Assembly (NCBI GenBank): GCA_009667805.1
Contig: CM019063.1
Coordinates: forward strand, 355,532,942-355,596,941
Length of the DNA stretch: 64,000 nucleotides
Direction: 5' to 3'
DNA from: Leptobrachium leishanense
Taxonomy: Eukaryota > Chordata > Amphibia > Anura > Megophryidae
Made by a program: the position numbers and the translations under genes. Below the pieces are notes generated by a model. It saw only the letters and a program-made list of their open reading frames with translations. It was not told the DNA's origin and searched no databases. Shown here one piece after another: positions 12,462 to 28,640 of the stretch (position 1 is its first letter; each line of letters begins with the position of its first letter).

Positions 12462-13168
12462 TGTGACGAACCGTTCTCTTCCGCCTGTCCTGGCTCTCCA
12501 GACACCCCTTCGTTGCGGTCAGCTCGGCTACTGGGAGCGCTGTCCTCAGTGCCTCGAGCAGCTTGACCCGCCTGCTTCTGATTCTCTGCCCTGGAGTCGT
12601 TAGAAATTTCCAGAGGGCCGCTCTGTGCCTTCTGGGGGTGATAGTGGTGAATGAGACACCAGACAAGCTGTATGTTCCCACAGGATTCTCTGACTTTTAA
12701 TGAACAAAAACACCACCATTTATGCTGAAATCCAACAGTCATAATTTGCATAAATGACGCACCTCGTTCTACCAAAATGCTAATTACATTATGTCAGATA
12801 GCTATTTACAATAAACATTCTTTACATTCTTTAGCCTTTAGCTCACACAATATTTGCATAACCTATTGTTCTAACACATCAGATTAAAGACAAACACTTT
12901 CACAGATTTCTTGAATTAAACATGCAGCCAGATAAGGGTAAAAGCCCTGTTGCATAAATTACACAGCAGTAAAGCTTGTTTACTGGCTATACAAAAACAC
13001 ATTTACCTACAGGAATATACGTATTTAAAACTAAAGTTACGCCATTTTACACCAAACTAATTTAAACTAAAACCAAACACTGTAAAATATATTTAAAATC
13101 ACACGATACAATTGAACATAAAGTCTCTTGGGGTTTGAAGCATGGAGCATTACGTCAGCTCCATGTCA
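12462..13168. mobile_element. Solo LTR (family Y), inserted in minisatellite
   Basis: TGTGACGAAC at one end and CCATGTCA at the other give TG...CA termini. The flanks are CCCAT (12457-12461) and CCCAG (13169-13173), a 5-bp duplication with one change. Removing the element rejoins a normal minisatellite unit. A second copy in the opposite orientation lies at 15645-16394. Orientation is unclear because both ends read TG...CA; AATAAA at 12810 hints at plus. No coding capacity. Confidence 0.75.
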
Positions 13169-13845
13169 CCCAGCAGCATCTCTATACACAGCATCTCTAT
13201 ACACAGCCACATAGCATCTCTATACACAACCTCACAGCATCTCTATACACAACCCCATCAGCATCTCTATACACAGCCACACAGCATCTCTATACACATC
13301 CCCATCAGCATCTCTATACACAGCATCTCTATACACAACCCCTTCAGCATCTCTAAACACAACCTCACAGCATCTCTATATGCAACCTCACAGCATCTCT
13401 ATACACAGCCTCACAGCATCTCTATACACAGCCTCACAGCATCTCTATACACAGCCTCACAGCATCTCTATACACAGCCTCACAGCATCTCTATACACAA
13501 CCTCACAGCATCTCTATACACAGCCCCATCAGCATTTCTATACACAGCATCTCTAAACACAACCCTATCAGCATCTCTATACATAGTATCTCTATACACA
13601 GCCACACAGCATCTCTATACACAACCTCACAGCATCTCTATACACAGCCCCATCAGCATTTCTATACACAGCATCTCTATACACAACCCCATCAGCATCT
13701 CTATACACTGCATCTCTATATACAACCTCACAGCATCTCTATACATAGTTTCTCTATACACAGCCACACAGCATCTCTATACACAACCCCATCAGCATCT
13801 CTATACACAAACAGCATCTCTATACACAACCTCACGACATCTCTG
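13169..13845. repeat. CAGCATCTCTATACACA minisatellite, right half
   Basis: Continuation of the array at 11778-12461, with the same units and orientation, ending near 13845 where MITE sequence resumes. Confidence 0.95.
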
Positions 13846-14266
13846 TGAACCCTCAAATGAACCCCCTATCTCCACCAGGGGATTCCGGGCAGCTAGGGTT
13901 TCCCCGGCTATCTGACGTCCTCACGCTATGCGTGCCTGGCTTTTTTTGTGGGACCTCCCGATTGGGAGGGAGAGGGATCCGAATGGATCCCCCCTCCCTT
14001 CCAGGCGATCTCCCAGCATTGCCGGGGGGGGGGTCGCCTGGAAATGACGTCATCGCGCATGGCGCAATGACGTAATTTACGTCGGGAGGAGCTTGACTTC
14101 AGCGTCTGAGGACGCTGAAGTCAGAACGCCGCGGGACCCCGGACAGAGAGGTGAGTATCTTCGCCGTGGGTCCCGCAAAGCTGATGACGTGTGGGACACG
14201 TCCTCCTCAGCATACAGCGGGAGTAACTGAGCCCACACGGCGTCAGCAGTGAAGGGGTTAAAAATG
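13846..14266. mobile_element. Right arm of TTAA-type MITE
   Basis: No gene. GC-rich arm with CCCCCTATCTCCACCAGGG, a perfect hairpin TGACTTCAGCGTC/GACGCTGAAGTCA (about 14092-14122) and an end CAGCAGTGAAGGGGTTAA (to about 14264). The same arm is at 46025-46451. Confidence 0.75.
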
Positions 14267-15194
14267 TATTTTTTTTACTTTTTGTCCTTGTTTCCTGTTC
14301 CCCAGGGCACTACCTGGACCCGGACATTGTTTTTAAATGCTTCTATAGATCCTACAAATCCGCCACTTCACGGGCAGGTTACAGGGACCTCCTAGGCACG
14401 ATATTTGAAGGATTTTTTTGTTTTTATTTTTAACCCTTATTTCATGGAAAACTCATTGTCCCTTTAAAAACGTTTTTTTTTTACTTTTTGTCCTTGTTTA
14501 CTGTCCCCCAGGGCACTACCCGGACCCCCATACACCTTTTATGGCGAATATCTAGCATATATGCCCTCTTGGAGGGCACTCTAAAAATCGAATTTTGAGT
14601 CCCATTGACTATTTAGTTCGTGTTCGAGTTCGAATTCGAACTTCTGAAAAGTTCAAGTTCGAATGCGAACCGAACTCGGGGGTGTTCGGCTCATCCCTAC
14701 ACTTAAGCCACAGACAGCACCACACTCAGTCCCATCTCGCACACTGCCACACACTCAATTATTGTCATATACATGTAGCCCCACACAGTCATACGACATT
14801 CGGCTCGCACATACAGTGGCAAGAAAAAGTATGTGAACCCTTTGGGATTACGTGGAGTTTTGCATGAATTGGTCATAAAATGTGCTCTGATCTTCATCTA
14901 AGTCACGACAATTTGAAAAACACAGTCTGCTTAAAATAATACAACACAAACATTATATGTTTTCATGTGTTTATTGAACATAACATGTAAACATTCACAG
15001 TGCAGGGTGGAAAAAGTATGTGAACCCCTAGCCTAATGACTTCTCCAAGAGCTAATTGGAGCCAGGAGTGAGCCAACCTTGACTCCAATCAGTGTGATAT
15101 TATTGAATGTGTTGCTGAAAGCTGTCCTGCCCTTTAAAAACACACACCAGTTTTGGGTTTACTGGTTTCAAGAAGCACTGCCTGATGTGAACCA

Positions 15195-16944
<1,750 letters not shown>

Positions 16945-17164
16945 GTCAAAAGGTTCACATACTTTTTCCACCCTGCACTGTGAATTTTTACATGTTCTGT
17001 TCAATAAAAACATGAAAACATATAATGTTTGAGTTGTATTATTTTAAGCAAATAGTTTTTCAAATTGTTGTGACTTAGATGAAGATCAGAGCACATTTTA
17101 TGATCAATTCATGCAAAACTCCACGTAATCCGAAATGGTTCACATACTTTTTCTTGCCACTGTA

Positions 17165-17532
17165 CATGCACATGTCAGCTTATTAGGAGAGGGGGCGGCA
17201 AAATGCACCTTCGCCTGTGCACTCAAAATTCCTTGCACCGGCTCTGCATGTATCCGATTGGATCGGATAGTTGCTGCCTGATTTAAAGAAAAAAAAAGTT
17301 GCAAACTGACAAAATTATCGTTTGGGTAGTTGTGCGGCTTTTTCTTTTTTTCTTTCGGTGGCTTTGCGGCGGCTGTTCCCTGTACTCCGGGGACCCTGCG
17401 GTGAATGCAGAATTCACCGCAGGGTGGGGAAATTTGATTCCCCGAAGTGCGAGGAACAACAGAGAACTGAAATGTTGGCAACATTTCAGTGCTCTGTGAA
17501 TAACCCCTTATGGATTTTTCTTTAAATCTTTA
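17165..17532. mobile_element. MITE fragment of the CAGGGTTATTCA family
   Basis: No gene. GGACCCTGCGGTGAATGCAG and the end TGTGAATAACCCCT resemble, in reverse, the MITE at 22034-22971. The left end is not found. Confidence 0.5.
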
Positions 17533-18139
17533 ACCCTTTAGGGACCGCGGACGTACCATGTACGTCATGGCCATGGGTCTCCCTTAGACCCGTGGACGTA
17601 CAGGGTATGTTCGGGTCTCCTAACCTCCCTCCCTCCTGATACTCGCCTTCCTTGCTGGGCTCCCATGGCGTACTGGCAGACTGGAAACTTGCCCCTGCCT
17701 TTTCAGGGGGCCCAGCGTTGCGATGACATCATCACATTGCATGATAATGTCATTGCCAGGCGCCCACTCTGTACAAAGCAGGAAGGGGAGGGGGGCTCAT
17801 TTGGAGCCCTCTATCTCCCCAACGGTTAATGATAGAGACACAAATTGCACTGCTCGAAAGGGGAGAGTCTCCCCTCTTCAGCGGTGCATAGGGTTTACCA
17901 TTTCGCTGCCGGATCGAGATTAAGATCTGGAGGCAGGGCCGGATTTACACCTCAGGAGCCTGTAGGCACAGAAATGTGGAGCACCCCTACCCCCAAACAA
18001 AAAAAAGGAAACATGCCAAAATGACTAAGTTTTCGTTTTGAGGCAAAAAAAAACAAAAAATAAATACATTTGAAAAAACTGAAAAACAGTTTTTCTCGGT
18101 GCTCAGATCAAAAGACGAGGCAGAATCTGTTGCCTTAGT
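17533..18139. mobile_element. TTAA-type MITE arm and unclassified repeat
   Basis: No gene. TTAACCCTTTAGGGACC at 17531 opens a GC-rich arm with short inverted repeats (GACGTACCATGTACGTC). From about 17937 GGGCCGGATTTACACC begins another dispersed repeat that I cannot name. Confidence 0.45.
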
Positions 18140-20640
18140 TGATTTAGTTACAGTTACAAGTATTTATTAAGCGCCAACAGGTTCTGTAGAGCTGTACGAT
18201 GGGAGAAACAGAATAACAAATATACATACACGTTACACACACAGAAGGAGGGAGGACCCTGCACGAGAGTTTACAATCTAAGAGTAGAGGGGTGACACAT
18301 TAGGTGTGTGGGAGGATGGAGCATGGAGGATGGAACAATGGGGGATCATGGAGGGAGCCGATAGGCTTCTCTAAAGTAATGTGTTTTCAGAGACTTCTTG
18401 AAGGACTGGAGAGACGGGGAGAGTCTGATATTGTGGTTGAGGAAGTTCCATAGAAATGGGGCAGCTCAAGAGAAGTCCTGAAGGCGAGAGTTGGGGTTGC
18501 GGTTACGAGGAACTCATAGCAACAGATCATTGGCCGAGCAAAGTGGGCGGGACAGGATGTACCTGCTAATAAGGGAGGAGATGTAGGTAGCGGCGCGGCT
18601 ATGGAGAGCTTTGTAAGTGAGCACCAATATAATGAATTGGATTCTAAAGGAAACCGGAAGCCAGTGTAGAGATTAACAAAGGGGTGAGGTGTGAGAGGTA
18701 CGGGAGGTGAGATGTAGGAACCTGGCATAGGCATTCATTACAGACTGCAGAGGCAGAATCTGGGACCTCTTAAGATCAGAGAGAAGGTTACAGTAGTCAT
18801 GGCGGGAGATAAGAGCTTGGATGAGCATTTTAGCAGAGTCCTTATTAAGACAGGAACTGACGCGTGCAATGTTTTTTAAGTGGAAGTAGCGAGATTTGGT
18901 TAGCGACTGAATGTGAAGAGTAAAGGATAGATCAGAGTCCAAGAGTACCCCTATGCAATGAGACTGAGAGGTAGAAGTAATGGTGGACCATTCACCTAAA
19001 GGGAAATGGGTGCAAGAATGGAGGGTTTAGAGGGAGGGAAGACGAGAAGTTCAGCTTTAAAAAGGTTGAGCTTTAGGAAACGGAAGTCATGCAGGCGGAG
19101 ACAGCTGATAGGAGGAGAGAGATTGGGTAAAGAACGGTAGATTTTGGTGTCGTCAGCAAAGAGGTGATATTGGAGTCCATAGGAAGAGATGAGGTGGCCA
19201 AGAGAGGTGGTATAGATCGAGAAGCGTAGGGGACCCAGAACAGAGCCTTGAGGTACCCCAACTGAAAGAGGAACTGGTGGTAAAGAGGCACCAGCAAAGG
19301 ATACAATGAAGGAGTGAAGAGAGATATAGGAAGAGAACCAGGAGAGAATGGTGTCACTGAGGCCAAGCTGTGTGAGGAGCAGGAGAGGTTTGTCAACAGT
19401 GTCAAATGCAACGGAAAGGTCAAAAAGAATAAGGAGGGAGAAGTGACCTTTGGTTTTAGCAGCAACTAAATCAATAGTCCCCTTGGTCTGTGCAGTCTCC
19501 GTAGATTGTTGGTAGCGAAGGTCGGACTGGTGCGGATCGAGTAGAGCTTAGCAGTGAGTAAACTGTTGAGCTGGTTATAGATCAGGCGTTCTAGGATTTT
19601 GGAGGCAAAGGGGAGCAGAGAGATGGGACGGTAGTTTAAGAGGAAGGTGGGGTCAAGAGATGGCTTCTTTAGAATGAGGGTGATCAGAGCATGTTTGAAT
19701 TAGAGATGTGCACGCATTTGTTTTTCATTTCGTTTCGACTCATTCGGTTTTTTAAAAGTTTTTGTTTCGGATCGTTTCGGCTCATTGTTCATCGATTTTT
19801 GTTTTTGTGAAATCGGGAAATTTCTGTCTTTCGGATTGTCTGTTCTCTTCATTTCAAAGGGTCCATTTCGTTTTGACTTTATACTTATGGTATTTCGGAT
19901 GCTCCGATATTTCGGTCGACAGTAATTCTGGCGATTCATTCCTACCGTTTTTTATGAAAAATCCTTTTTTTCTTATGAATATGCATTGCACAACTTTATT
20001 TAATCATATTACCTTGTACTGTTAGACGGGGGATTTAGGGAAAAGCTAAATAAATATTTAAAATAAATATATTGATGCAGAAAAAAAGCACTGGAACAAG
20101 TGAAAAAAGTGACTGACGATACGAAATTACGAGATCAGCAACAGAACCGAAACGGACTCGAAACGATACGAAAATACGTTGTCCGAAACAGAACCGAAAT
20201 CGTGAATAGAACGAAACTTGCGATTTTACAAATTTCATGTCCATACGAAATAATGAAATTTTTTCGTTTCGTATCGGGAAATATTTCGGATGGTGTGCAT
20301 TTCGTTGCCAGTCCGGTTCGGAACGTCGGACGAATCCGAAACACAGAATCGGCCCGTTTCGTGAGAAAAACAAATCTGTACGAAACAAAATGCACATCCC
20401 TAGTTTGAATGCAGAGGGGAAGACTCCAGAGGAGAGGGAGAGGTTAAAAATATGAGTCAATGCAGGGACAATTACTGGTAGGACAGACCGAATAAGGTGT
20501 GAGGGGATGGGGTCAAGTGGACAGGTGGTTGAGCAGGAGGACATGAGAACTGCGGAGACTTTCTCCGGTCTTGGAGGAGAATAATAAGAAATAGTAGAAG
20601 AGGGGGCAGGGACTCAGGGAGTCAGTGGGGTAGAATGATT
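18140..20640 (-). pseudogene. L2/CR1-like LINE reverse transcriptase, 5'-truncated, interrupted
   Basis: Non-LTR retrotransposon RT on the minus strand. Going down from about 20540: CPLDPIPSHLIRSVLP (RT entry block), then a hAT MITE, then across frames the Asn-Tyr-Arg-Pro-Ile-Ser block (near 19650), the catalytic FADD (rc of about 19150-19165), DSDLSFTLHIQSL and KDSAKMLIQALIS...DYCN (18780-18900). Several frameshifts (at least two between 19073 and 18942) make it non-functional. The 3' end runs out near 18140 at an A/T-rich ACTTGTAACTG tail. Confidence 0.85.
19701..20402. mobile_element. hAT-like MITE (TAGAGATGTGCA family), 702 bp
   Basis: Ends are TAGAGATGTGCA and TGCACATCCCTA. It has a perfect 8-bp duplication GTTTGAAT (19693-19700 and 20403-20410), which joins the two halves of the LINE. 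The interior is rich in TTTCG/CGAAA motifs and has no transposase. Related to 51614-52191. Confidence 0.9.
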
Positions 20641-21540
20641 ATAGGAGGGGCACAGTGAATGCCGCTGCATTGTTTGTTTTATATGTACTGTAAAAGAATA
20701 TATTGCTTCTGCTGTAGAACAGAAAAAAAGTATTTTGCATTTACTGTATTCAATTTATTTATTTTTACGCATTACATGGTCATGTTTGGCATCATTGTAA
20801 AGACCAGACTCTGACCTTTCAAAAAGACACCTCATTTAACCTTGTTCGGTGTAAAAATCAGAGATGCAGGTTTGCAAAGTCCCCCTGTGTCTGCTAACTG
20901 CAGTGCCACGATCTAGGTTGTGAATGAAACCATGCTTTACTTCACCAGATACACACTTGCTGGTAGTGTGGAAAATGAGAAGGTGAGTTAGCGCAACATC
21001 AATGTGCAGTTTATAATTGTAAACTGAATTTTACTGTGCTGTGTTAGGAAAAAACAAAGGAGAAACAAATTATTTAATAGATAATTAAATTTTATATAAC
21101 CCTAACCTGGTTATATCACTGGAAAGGCTATAAGCAGGCCGTTCCAATGATACCTCATATGTCCGTCTAGCTCTTAGGGCCCAATATCATTTACCTTATC
21201 AGTTAGTAACTATACACAAATGGTAAATAAACATTTCTGCTTAACGAAAACTTAACATATATTTCCCAGCAAACCAATGTTTAACAAGCTAGATTTTGTA
21301 GAGATATATGTATCTCTCTATGCTACGTGGATTAACAAAAGATGAGCTTTCACTTATTCTATTTTTAGAATGATAAGTAATAAAAACTTATTTAGTGAAT
21401 CCTCCCCTAATATCGAGAATTAAGCTTCTAATCTTCTGCTTTATATATTGTGGTTATATAATTCCTTGCTTATTAATTTCAATCACAGTAATTTCCAAAT
21501 TCAATATATAAATATATATATATCAATCTTTCAACAGTTT
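20641..21540. other. No gene seen
   Basis: A/T-rich sequence with short stretches like the TTAA-type MITE body (TGTTTGGCATCATTGTAAAG near 20785). No open frame with a recognisable domain. Confidence 0.5.
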
Positions 21541-22033
21541 CTTTTCAACCGTATCTCCAGAAGGATATAGACATCTTAGAGAGAGTTCAGAGAAGGGCTA
21601 CTAAAATGGTGTACGGCTTGAAGGAGAAAAGTTACCAGGAAAGGCTTAATGATCTTAACAAGTACAGCTTGGAAAAAAGACGAGACAGAGGAGATATGAT
21701 AGAAACATTTAAATACGTAAAGGGAATCCACAAGGTAGAGGAAGGGAGTATATTTAAAAGGAAACAAAGTAGCAAAACAAGAGGACATAGTCTTAGATTA
21801 GAGGGGCAAAGGTTTAAAAGTAACATCAGGAAGCATTATTTTACTGAGAGGGTGGTGGATACATGGAACAGCCTTCCAGTTGAAGTGGTAAAGGCCAAAA
21901 CAGTAATTGAATTTAAGCAGGCATGGGATAGGCATAAGGCTATCCTAAACAAAAGATAAATCCAGGTAAAGTATCCATGTAATTGGGCAGACTAGATGGG
22001 CTCTTATCTGCCGACATTTTTCTATGTTTCTAT
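21541..22033 (+). pseudogene. CR1-like LINE, C-terminal end of ORF2 and 3' end
   Basis: The open frame 21606-21959 reads MVYGLKEKSYQERLNDLNKYSLEKRRDRGDMIETFK and ends VVDTWNSLPVEVVKAKTVIEFKQAWD, the conserved C-terminal region after the RT of CR1/L2 LINEs. The preceding in-frame codons (VQRRATKMV) also fit. A short 3' UTR with GATGGGCTCTTATCTGCCG and TTTCTATGTTTCTAT follows, typical of CR1-type tails. It is 5'-truncated; RT and endonuclease are missing. Confidence 0.85.
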
Positions 22034-22971
22034 CAGGGTTATTCAAAGAGATTCGAAAAGTCACTGCACGTTCGGTGACTTTTCGTTCTTTTCAATTCGG
22101 TTCCTTTTGCCGATCCTATTTCGGTGACCCTGCGGTGTATTCAGCAAGCACCACAGGGTCCCCGAATTGCAGGGAAAAGTCACCGCAAACCTGACGAAAA
22201 CTAACCGCAAAACCCACCGAATGCACACCGAAAACAAGCAAAAACATCTGGATTAACCTTCGAAAAACCCGAACAGGAGCCAATCACACGCAGCGAAGCA
22301 GCCGAACAGGAGCCGAATCACACAGAGCCGAAGCAGCTGAGACCGCAGAGGAGGCAGTGAATAAATTAGCAAAACCGTTTGTATGAATCTGTGAAAATGA
22401 AACGCTGTTTGCAAAGAAACTACTGAGCGAAAATGTCTGAAATTTACACAGGAGGTCCAGGGAATGATAATACAAAAGGGCTGTTACAGAAAAAATAAGT
22501 AAACTTAAAAAAAAAAAAATCGGACTTTTAAAAAAAATCAAAAAAAAATAAAATCTGAAGAATGCTTGAAGTATCCTAAAAAATATATAAATAAAAAGAG
22601 ACTTTTTGCTGCAGAATTTTATAATGAATGGTTTATTAGATATTGAATTAAAACGGGAATATTTTTAACATTGAAGTCTATGGGATTCTCCTGAATTAAC
22701 TTGCCGAATTAAACCACCGAATGACAGGGCATTAGGGGAACCTTTCACTGCTGGTTTGTGTACTCTGAATAGCCGAAGCAGTGCTTCTCTATGGGGATTT
22801 CACTGCCCTCGAGCAGGCACCGAACAGGCACCGTATGTGCAGGCAATTCGCCAGGATTTGGCGAATTGCCTGCTCTCTGGAAAGCCGAATGGCCAGGAAA
22901 GGCAACCGAACGCTGATTTTCAGCGTTCGGTTACCTTTGTCAAGCAATTCGGATCTCTTTGGATGACCCTG
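22034..22971. mobile_element. MITE with CAGGGTTATTCAAAGAG termini
   Basis: CAGGGTTATTCAAAGAGAT at the left and ATCTCTTTGGATGACCCTG at the right form a 19-bp inverted repeat with two mismatches. It is inserted at the end of the CR1 tail; TATGTTTCT occurs on both sides. No coding capacity. Related fragments lie at 17165-17532 and 34234-34812. Confidence 0.75.
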
Positions 22972-23870
22972 TATGTTTCTTTAGGATAAATCCTTATATC
23001 CGATTCTTCTTCATATCTCTATCTGCAGAATAGAAATATTTTGAAGACTCTAGATCTAATAGTAATCTGAGAAATCTCAGTCTATCTGTTGCAAGAAATA
23101 CTCCAAATATATATAATTTATTAACCTTAAATTTGCTCTCTCATTCATTACCTCCAATCTGGATTAATGAGTTACTGCCTTGGAATATTCTTTGATTGAT
23201 AATTTTCACATATTCCAAAACAATGTCAGATAATCAATGCACGTGAGTTAGAGATGTGGTGTGAAATCTTGAGTGCATTGTGCCCTGGGATGGTCTGCTA
23301 GCGATGGTCTGCTTGCGTTAATCTGTTTGCGTGAATGCCCCTGCAACGAACAGTGCGACTCCAATTATAGTCAATTTGACGTCACTGACAATCTATTCTC
23401 TATATTAAATATAATATTTACTATCCTCAAGAGGGCAGTGTTGCACTTCAGATTAATTCCACCATTTAATTTTTATATCTCTTATCTCAGATCAAGAGGT
23501 CAATCTGACTTACAAAGACCCTCTATTTTCAATGTAGACTCTGAGTCTATCCTGTCCAAATTAGATTTATTTTTCCACTCCTCGCAAAGATTTTACTAAG
23601 TAAATTCCTTTCTATGGCACTTAGCTCGGCATTATATCAAATAAAGACATTTTAAGGTTCCCTCATGTCTGGCATTTAAAAAACTTAAACTATTTAACTG
23701 TTAACTATTTAATAAAAATCTCTGTTCATTTCTAAAACTAGGGAAAATTGAAAAAGAAAAGACTTTCTATTATAAACCAGATGGCTACAGGCATCCATTT
23801 TAATTTTTTCATTCTAATATACCCGACAATACAATGGTCTAAATTATTGCAAAAAAATAATAATTATATA
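22972..23870. other. No gene seen
   Basis: A/T-rich sequence without a recognisable element or domain; short frames only. Confidence 0.5.
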
Positions 23871-23872
23871 TA

Positions 23873-24413
23873 CAGTTGTGTTCAAAATTATTCAACCCCC
23901 AATGCTGTAAAGGGTTTTAGGGAATTTAGTGTACATTTGTAATTGTATTCAGAATGAAATCCTACAAGGACTTTTTAAAGAACCATACGCAACTAAAATG
24001 ACATCAATTGGTTTTGTAATACAGTAGTAAATGTTTCTTTTGTGAATTCTTCAATGACACAATTATTCAACCCCTTAAAGACTACCACTCTGAAGAACAG
24101 AGGTTCCTTCAAGTGTTTTCAATCAGGTATTGAAAACACTTGTGGATGTCACGGAGCAGCAATAAAGCATAATAAGCACCAATTAGGCAGCTTTAAAATG
24201 ACTGTGATACTCAGCTCCTTCTAGACATTTACTGGTGTGGTTACAAACATGGTGAAGTCAAGAGAATGGTCCAGGAAGACAAGAGAAGAGGTGATTACTC
24301 TTCACAGGAAGGGCAATGGCTATAAGAAGATTGCAAAGATGTTAAACATACCAAGAGAGACCATAGGAAGCATCATTCGCTAATTCAAGGCAAAGGGCAC
24401 TGTTGAAACGCTA
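23873..24413 (+). mobile_element. Tc1 family B, left 541 bp only
   Basis: Begins CAGTTGTGTTCAAAATT after TA. It holds the start of the transposase ([18 protein letters not shown], from about 24249), with a stop where the other copies read IIRKF. It ends abruptly in the N-terminal domain at the insertion point of the next copy. Confidence 0.9.
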
Positions 24414-24419
24414 TATATA

Positions 24420-26036
<1,617 letters not shown>

Positions 26037-26397
26037 TATATATATATATATATATATTTTTTTTTTTACACACACACAGAGCAAGGTGCCCCCTTGTGGC
26101 AGGCGTCTGAAGGCACATGCCTACTCTGCCTAATTAGAAATTCGGGACTGTCCAAAGGTGGCTGACATCTTGGATGTCAGCCAAGCTTCCGGGTCACCCC
26201 CAACCCACTGACATCCTCACCATATGTGTGAGGACATCAGTTGACCAGTTCACCCCCTAGCTGCCTAGTGGAGATGGGGGGATCCTTTGGATCCCCTTAT
26301 CTCCTGATCCATGGCAGCTACAGGGTCATGTTTGATATTCTTGGAAAGGTCTCATCATGGCTTTTATAAAATAAATTAAAGAAATTGAGCTTTTTAA
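26037..26397. other. TA microsatellite and unclassified sequence
   Basis: TA repeat (26037-26057), a T run, then sequence with CCCCTAGCTGCC and CATCCTCACCATATGTGTGAGG, resembling a MITE arm. No gene. Confidence 0.5.
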
Positions 26398-27632
26398 CCC
26401 CTTCACTGCTGAGCCATTTCACCTCTGTGTGCAGAGCTAATTTTTACCGCTTTTGCTCCTCATGTTTAAACGCGATTAGAAGTCACGTTTTATTATATGA
26501 CCTAGAAATATATTTTTTTTTCCGGCAGACTCAGCAGATTCATAATATATCATTTTTATATGTATACTTCATGTCCTGCCTGTATATTATAACAAAAATG
26601 CAATAGCATTTGAATTTGAAATCATTTACTGCGTGTAAAGTGTTTTTTTCACATTTTATCACATGAGTGTTTGCGGTTATATTATCTATGGGGTGTGCTT
26701 GTACAAAAATTAGAAATGGGGGACTCGTTACATTTTTTGGGGGGAATTATGTGATTTTTAGCAAACGCACCCCATAGAAAAAAATTAGTGCAGCATCATT
26801 GTTCACATTATAATTGAAATGTGAACAATATTGCTGCAATAATAAAGACAACATAAAAAAAACATGTATTTTTTTAAAAATATTTTTATATAATTTTTTA
26901 ATCTTTTTTTTTATTTTTTACTTTGAACATGGTTTCAATGCTCAGACCTTTCGAATGACACCCTCCATGACCCCCTAGCTGCCACTGTTCAAAGGAACCC
27001 CCTATCTCCACCAGGGGATTTTGTAGGGGTTCCCCAGCTATCTGACATCATTGCGCTATGCGCGATGATGACAGGAGGCGAGGAGGAACCCAGAGGTGGA
27101 TCCAAGATGGTGGCCCCCACCGGAGCTAGGCCCGATTCGGTGCCGAATCGCGACCCGGTGTCTGAGGGGTTAAAGCCAGGCACCACTTAAAAGGGGAGAC
27201 TCTCCCCTTTTAAGTGGTGCCTGGCTTGCAGCGCTGGTCCCTCCCAATCGGGAGGGAGATGGATCCGAACGGATCCCCCCTCCCTTTCAGGCAATCTCCC
27301 GGCATTGCGCGATGACGTCATTAGCATCAGGAGGGGTTTAAATTAAGGGTCTGACTTCACTTAAGTCAGAGCGCCATGGGACCCCATACAGAGAGGTGAG
27401 TATCTCTGAGGGGGCTCCCGCTTGTGGATGACATGTGGGGAACGTCCTCTGCATATAGCAGTAGTTAATGAGGACGTTCCCCACATGTGCTCCGCTGTGA
27501 AAGGGTTAAAAACTTTTTTTTGTCGGGGGGGTATAATTAAATAGGACCTCAGCTGGAATCTAAAAATTATGAGCATAAAACAGTCAGTATGAGCTCAGCG
27601 CACAGAGGTGAAATGGCTCAGCAGTGAAGGGG
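26398..27632. mobile_element. TTAA-type MITE (piggyBac-like target), copy 2
   Basis: CCCCTTCACTGCTGAG at the left and CTCAGCAGTGAAGGGG at the right, with TTAA on both sides (26394-26397, 27633-27636). The interior has GC-rich hairpin arms (AAAAGGGGAGACTCTCCCCTTTT near 27190) and no transposase. Confidence 0.85.
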
Positions 27633-27636
27633 TTAA

Positions 27637-28538
27637 AAAGCAAAAACATGTAAAAATGGTTAATTATTTCTAATATCAGGACAAAATTTCAAAACTATTT
27701 AGCTAGGGTTCTTTTTTTGGCGGTTGTAGTTTTTGGGGATTAAATTTTGAAAAAGTGTGTTTTTATCATATTTTCATCAAATTTCATATTTTTTTATAGA
27801 AAATTATACAACATGATGGAAATAATGGTATTTTTTAAAAGTCCATTTAATGGCGGGAAAAACGGTATATAGCATGTGTGGGTTGCATAAACAAGTAAGA
27901 GTGTCAGGACCTGTACCCCCTGACCCTCTAGCGCTCCCTTTTGAAACCTGCAAGAAGGACTTATACAGGTTCCTGGACTTCTTGGCAGAACTGCTTTCAA
28001 GCCTTGCAGCCTCATCTGAACTGAGGCTGTTAACCTTTAGTGCACCATTAGTGCTTTATCCTTAGCACTCTGTAGAGCCTTTTTTCTTTTTTGGTTTTCA
28101 GCAATTGATATATACCAGTGCTTTATATACAGCACCTGGTCAAATCATTGTGCTTAACCTACAGCACTTTGTTTAGTAATTGCCACTGCAACACTTATCA
28201 TCACTTATACGGCAGTATCTTCTTTTTATTTTATTTTTTGCTTGTGTATTTATTTTTATTCATTTTATTATATTTATTTATTTTTTGTTGCCACAACTTC
28301 CTTCCTTTTTTGACCAATTTGTGGTTGTCAACTTGGCACTATTATTTCATACTTAAACGAGTCTCTACTCATTTTTTCTTCTCTTTTCTTGATTTATTTT
28401 GTTGATCTGAGTTTAGCAGCTCACACAATCTATATTGTGCGATCTATTTCTGTGATTTTTTTCCTGCTTTGTTATATTATCTTGCCCTTGGTAATAGAGC
28501 CATCTGGTGGCGCTACACGGCCATTACATCCATTTTTG
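27637..28538. other. No gene seen
   Basis: T-rich unclassified sequence. Short frames with many Phe/Leu codons reflect composition only. Confidence 0.5.
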
Positions 28539-28640
28539 TTAACCTCCCTGCCGGTATTCCCGAGTGTGACTCGGGGTTAAATTTCGCTACTGCGAACGGT
28601 AACCCCGAGCCACACTCGGGCTGGATGCATACTCACCTCC
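28539..28640. mobile_element. TTAACCTCCCTG MITE end with strong hairpin
   Basis: TTAACCTCCCTGCCGG opens a unit whose arms CGAGTGTGACTCGGGGTTA (28561-28579) and TAACCCCGAGCCACACTCG (28600-28618) pair almost perfectly. The opposite TTAA end is not found, so this is a fragment. Confidence 0.6.

Larger units (their letters stand above)
10599..14699. mobile_element. hAT-like DNA transposon, TAGGGATGAGC family, copy 1
   Basis: The element starts TAGGGATGAGC and ends GCTCATCCCTA. It is flanked by CTCTTAAG (10591-10598) and CACTTAAG (14700-14707), an 8-bp duplication with one mismatch, the size hAT transposases make. Its right arm (from about 14270) matches the arm of the copy at 34813-39351. The interior holds MITE sequence, a 24-bp minisatellite and a solo LTR; no transposase is visible. 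Confidence 0.8.

Noticed and set aside
12373..12775. Two overlapping minus-strand frames of about 100 codons
   Set aside because: They sit in the solo LTR and run into the minisatellite; no recognisable motif, and the other LTR copy does not keep the frames.
11681..13915. Long frames of ISIHS/LYTQP repeats
   Set aside because: Translation of the CAGCATCTCTATACACA minisatellite; no start context or conserved domain, and the array varies in frame.
28118..28405. Phe-rich membrane-protein-like frame
   Set aside because: T-rich DNA gives Phe/Leu codons; no start context, no neighbours and no homologous motif.
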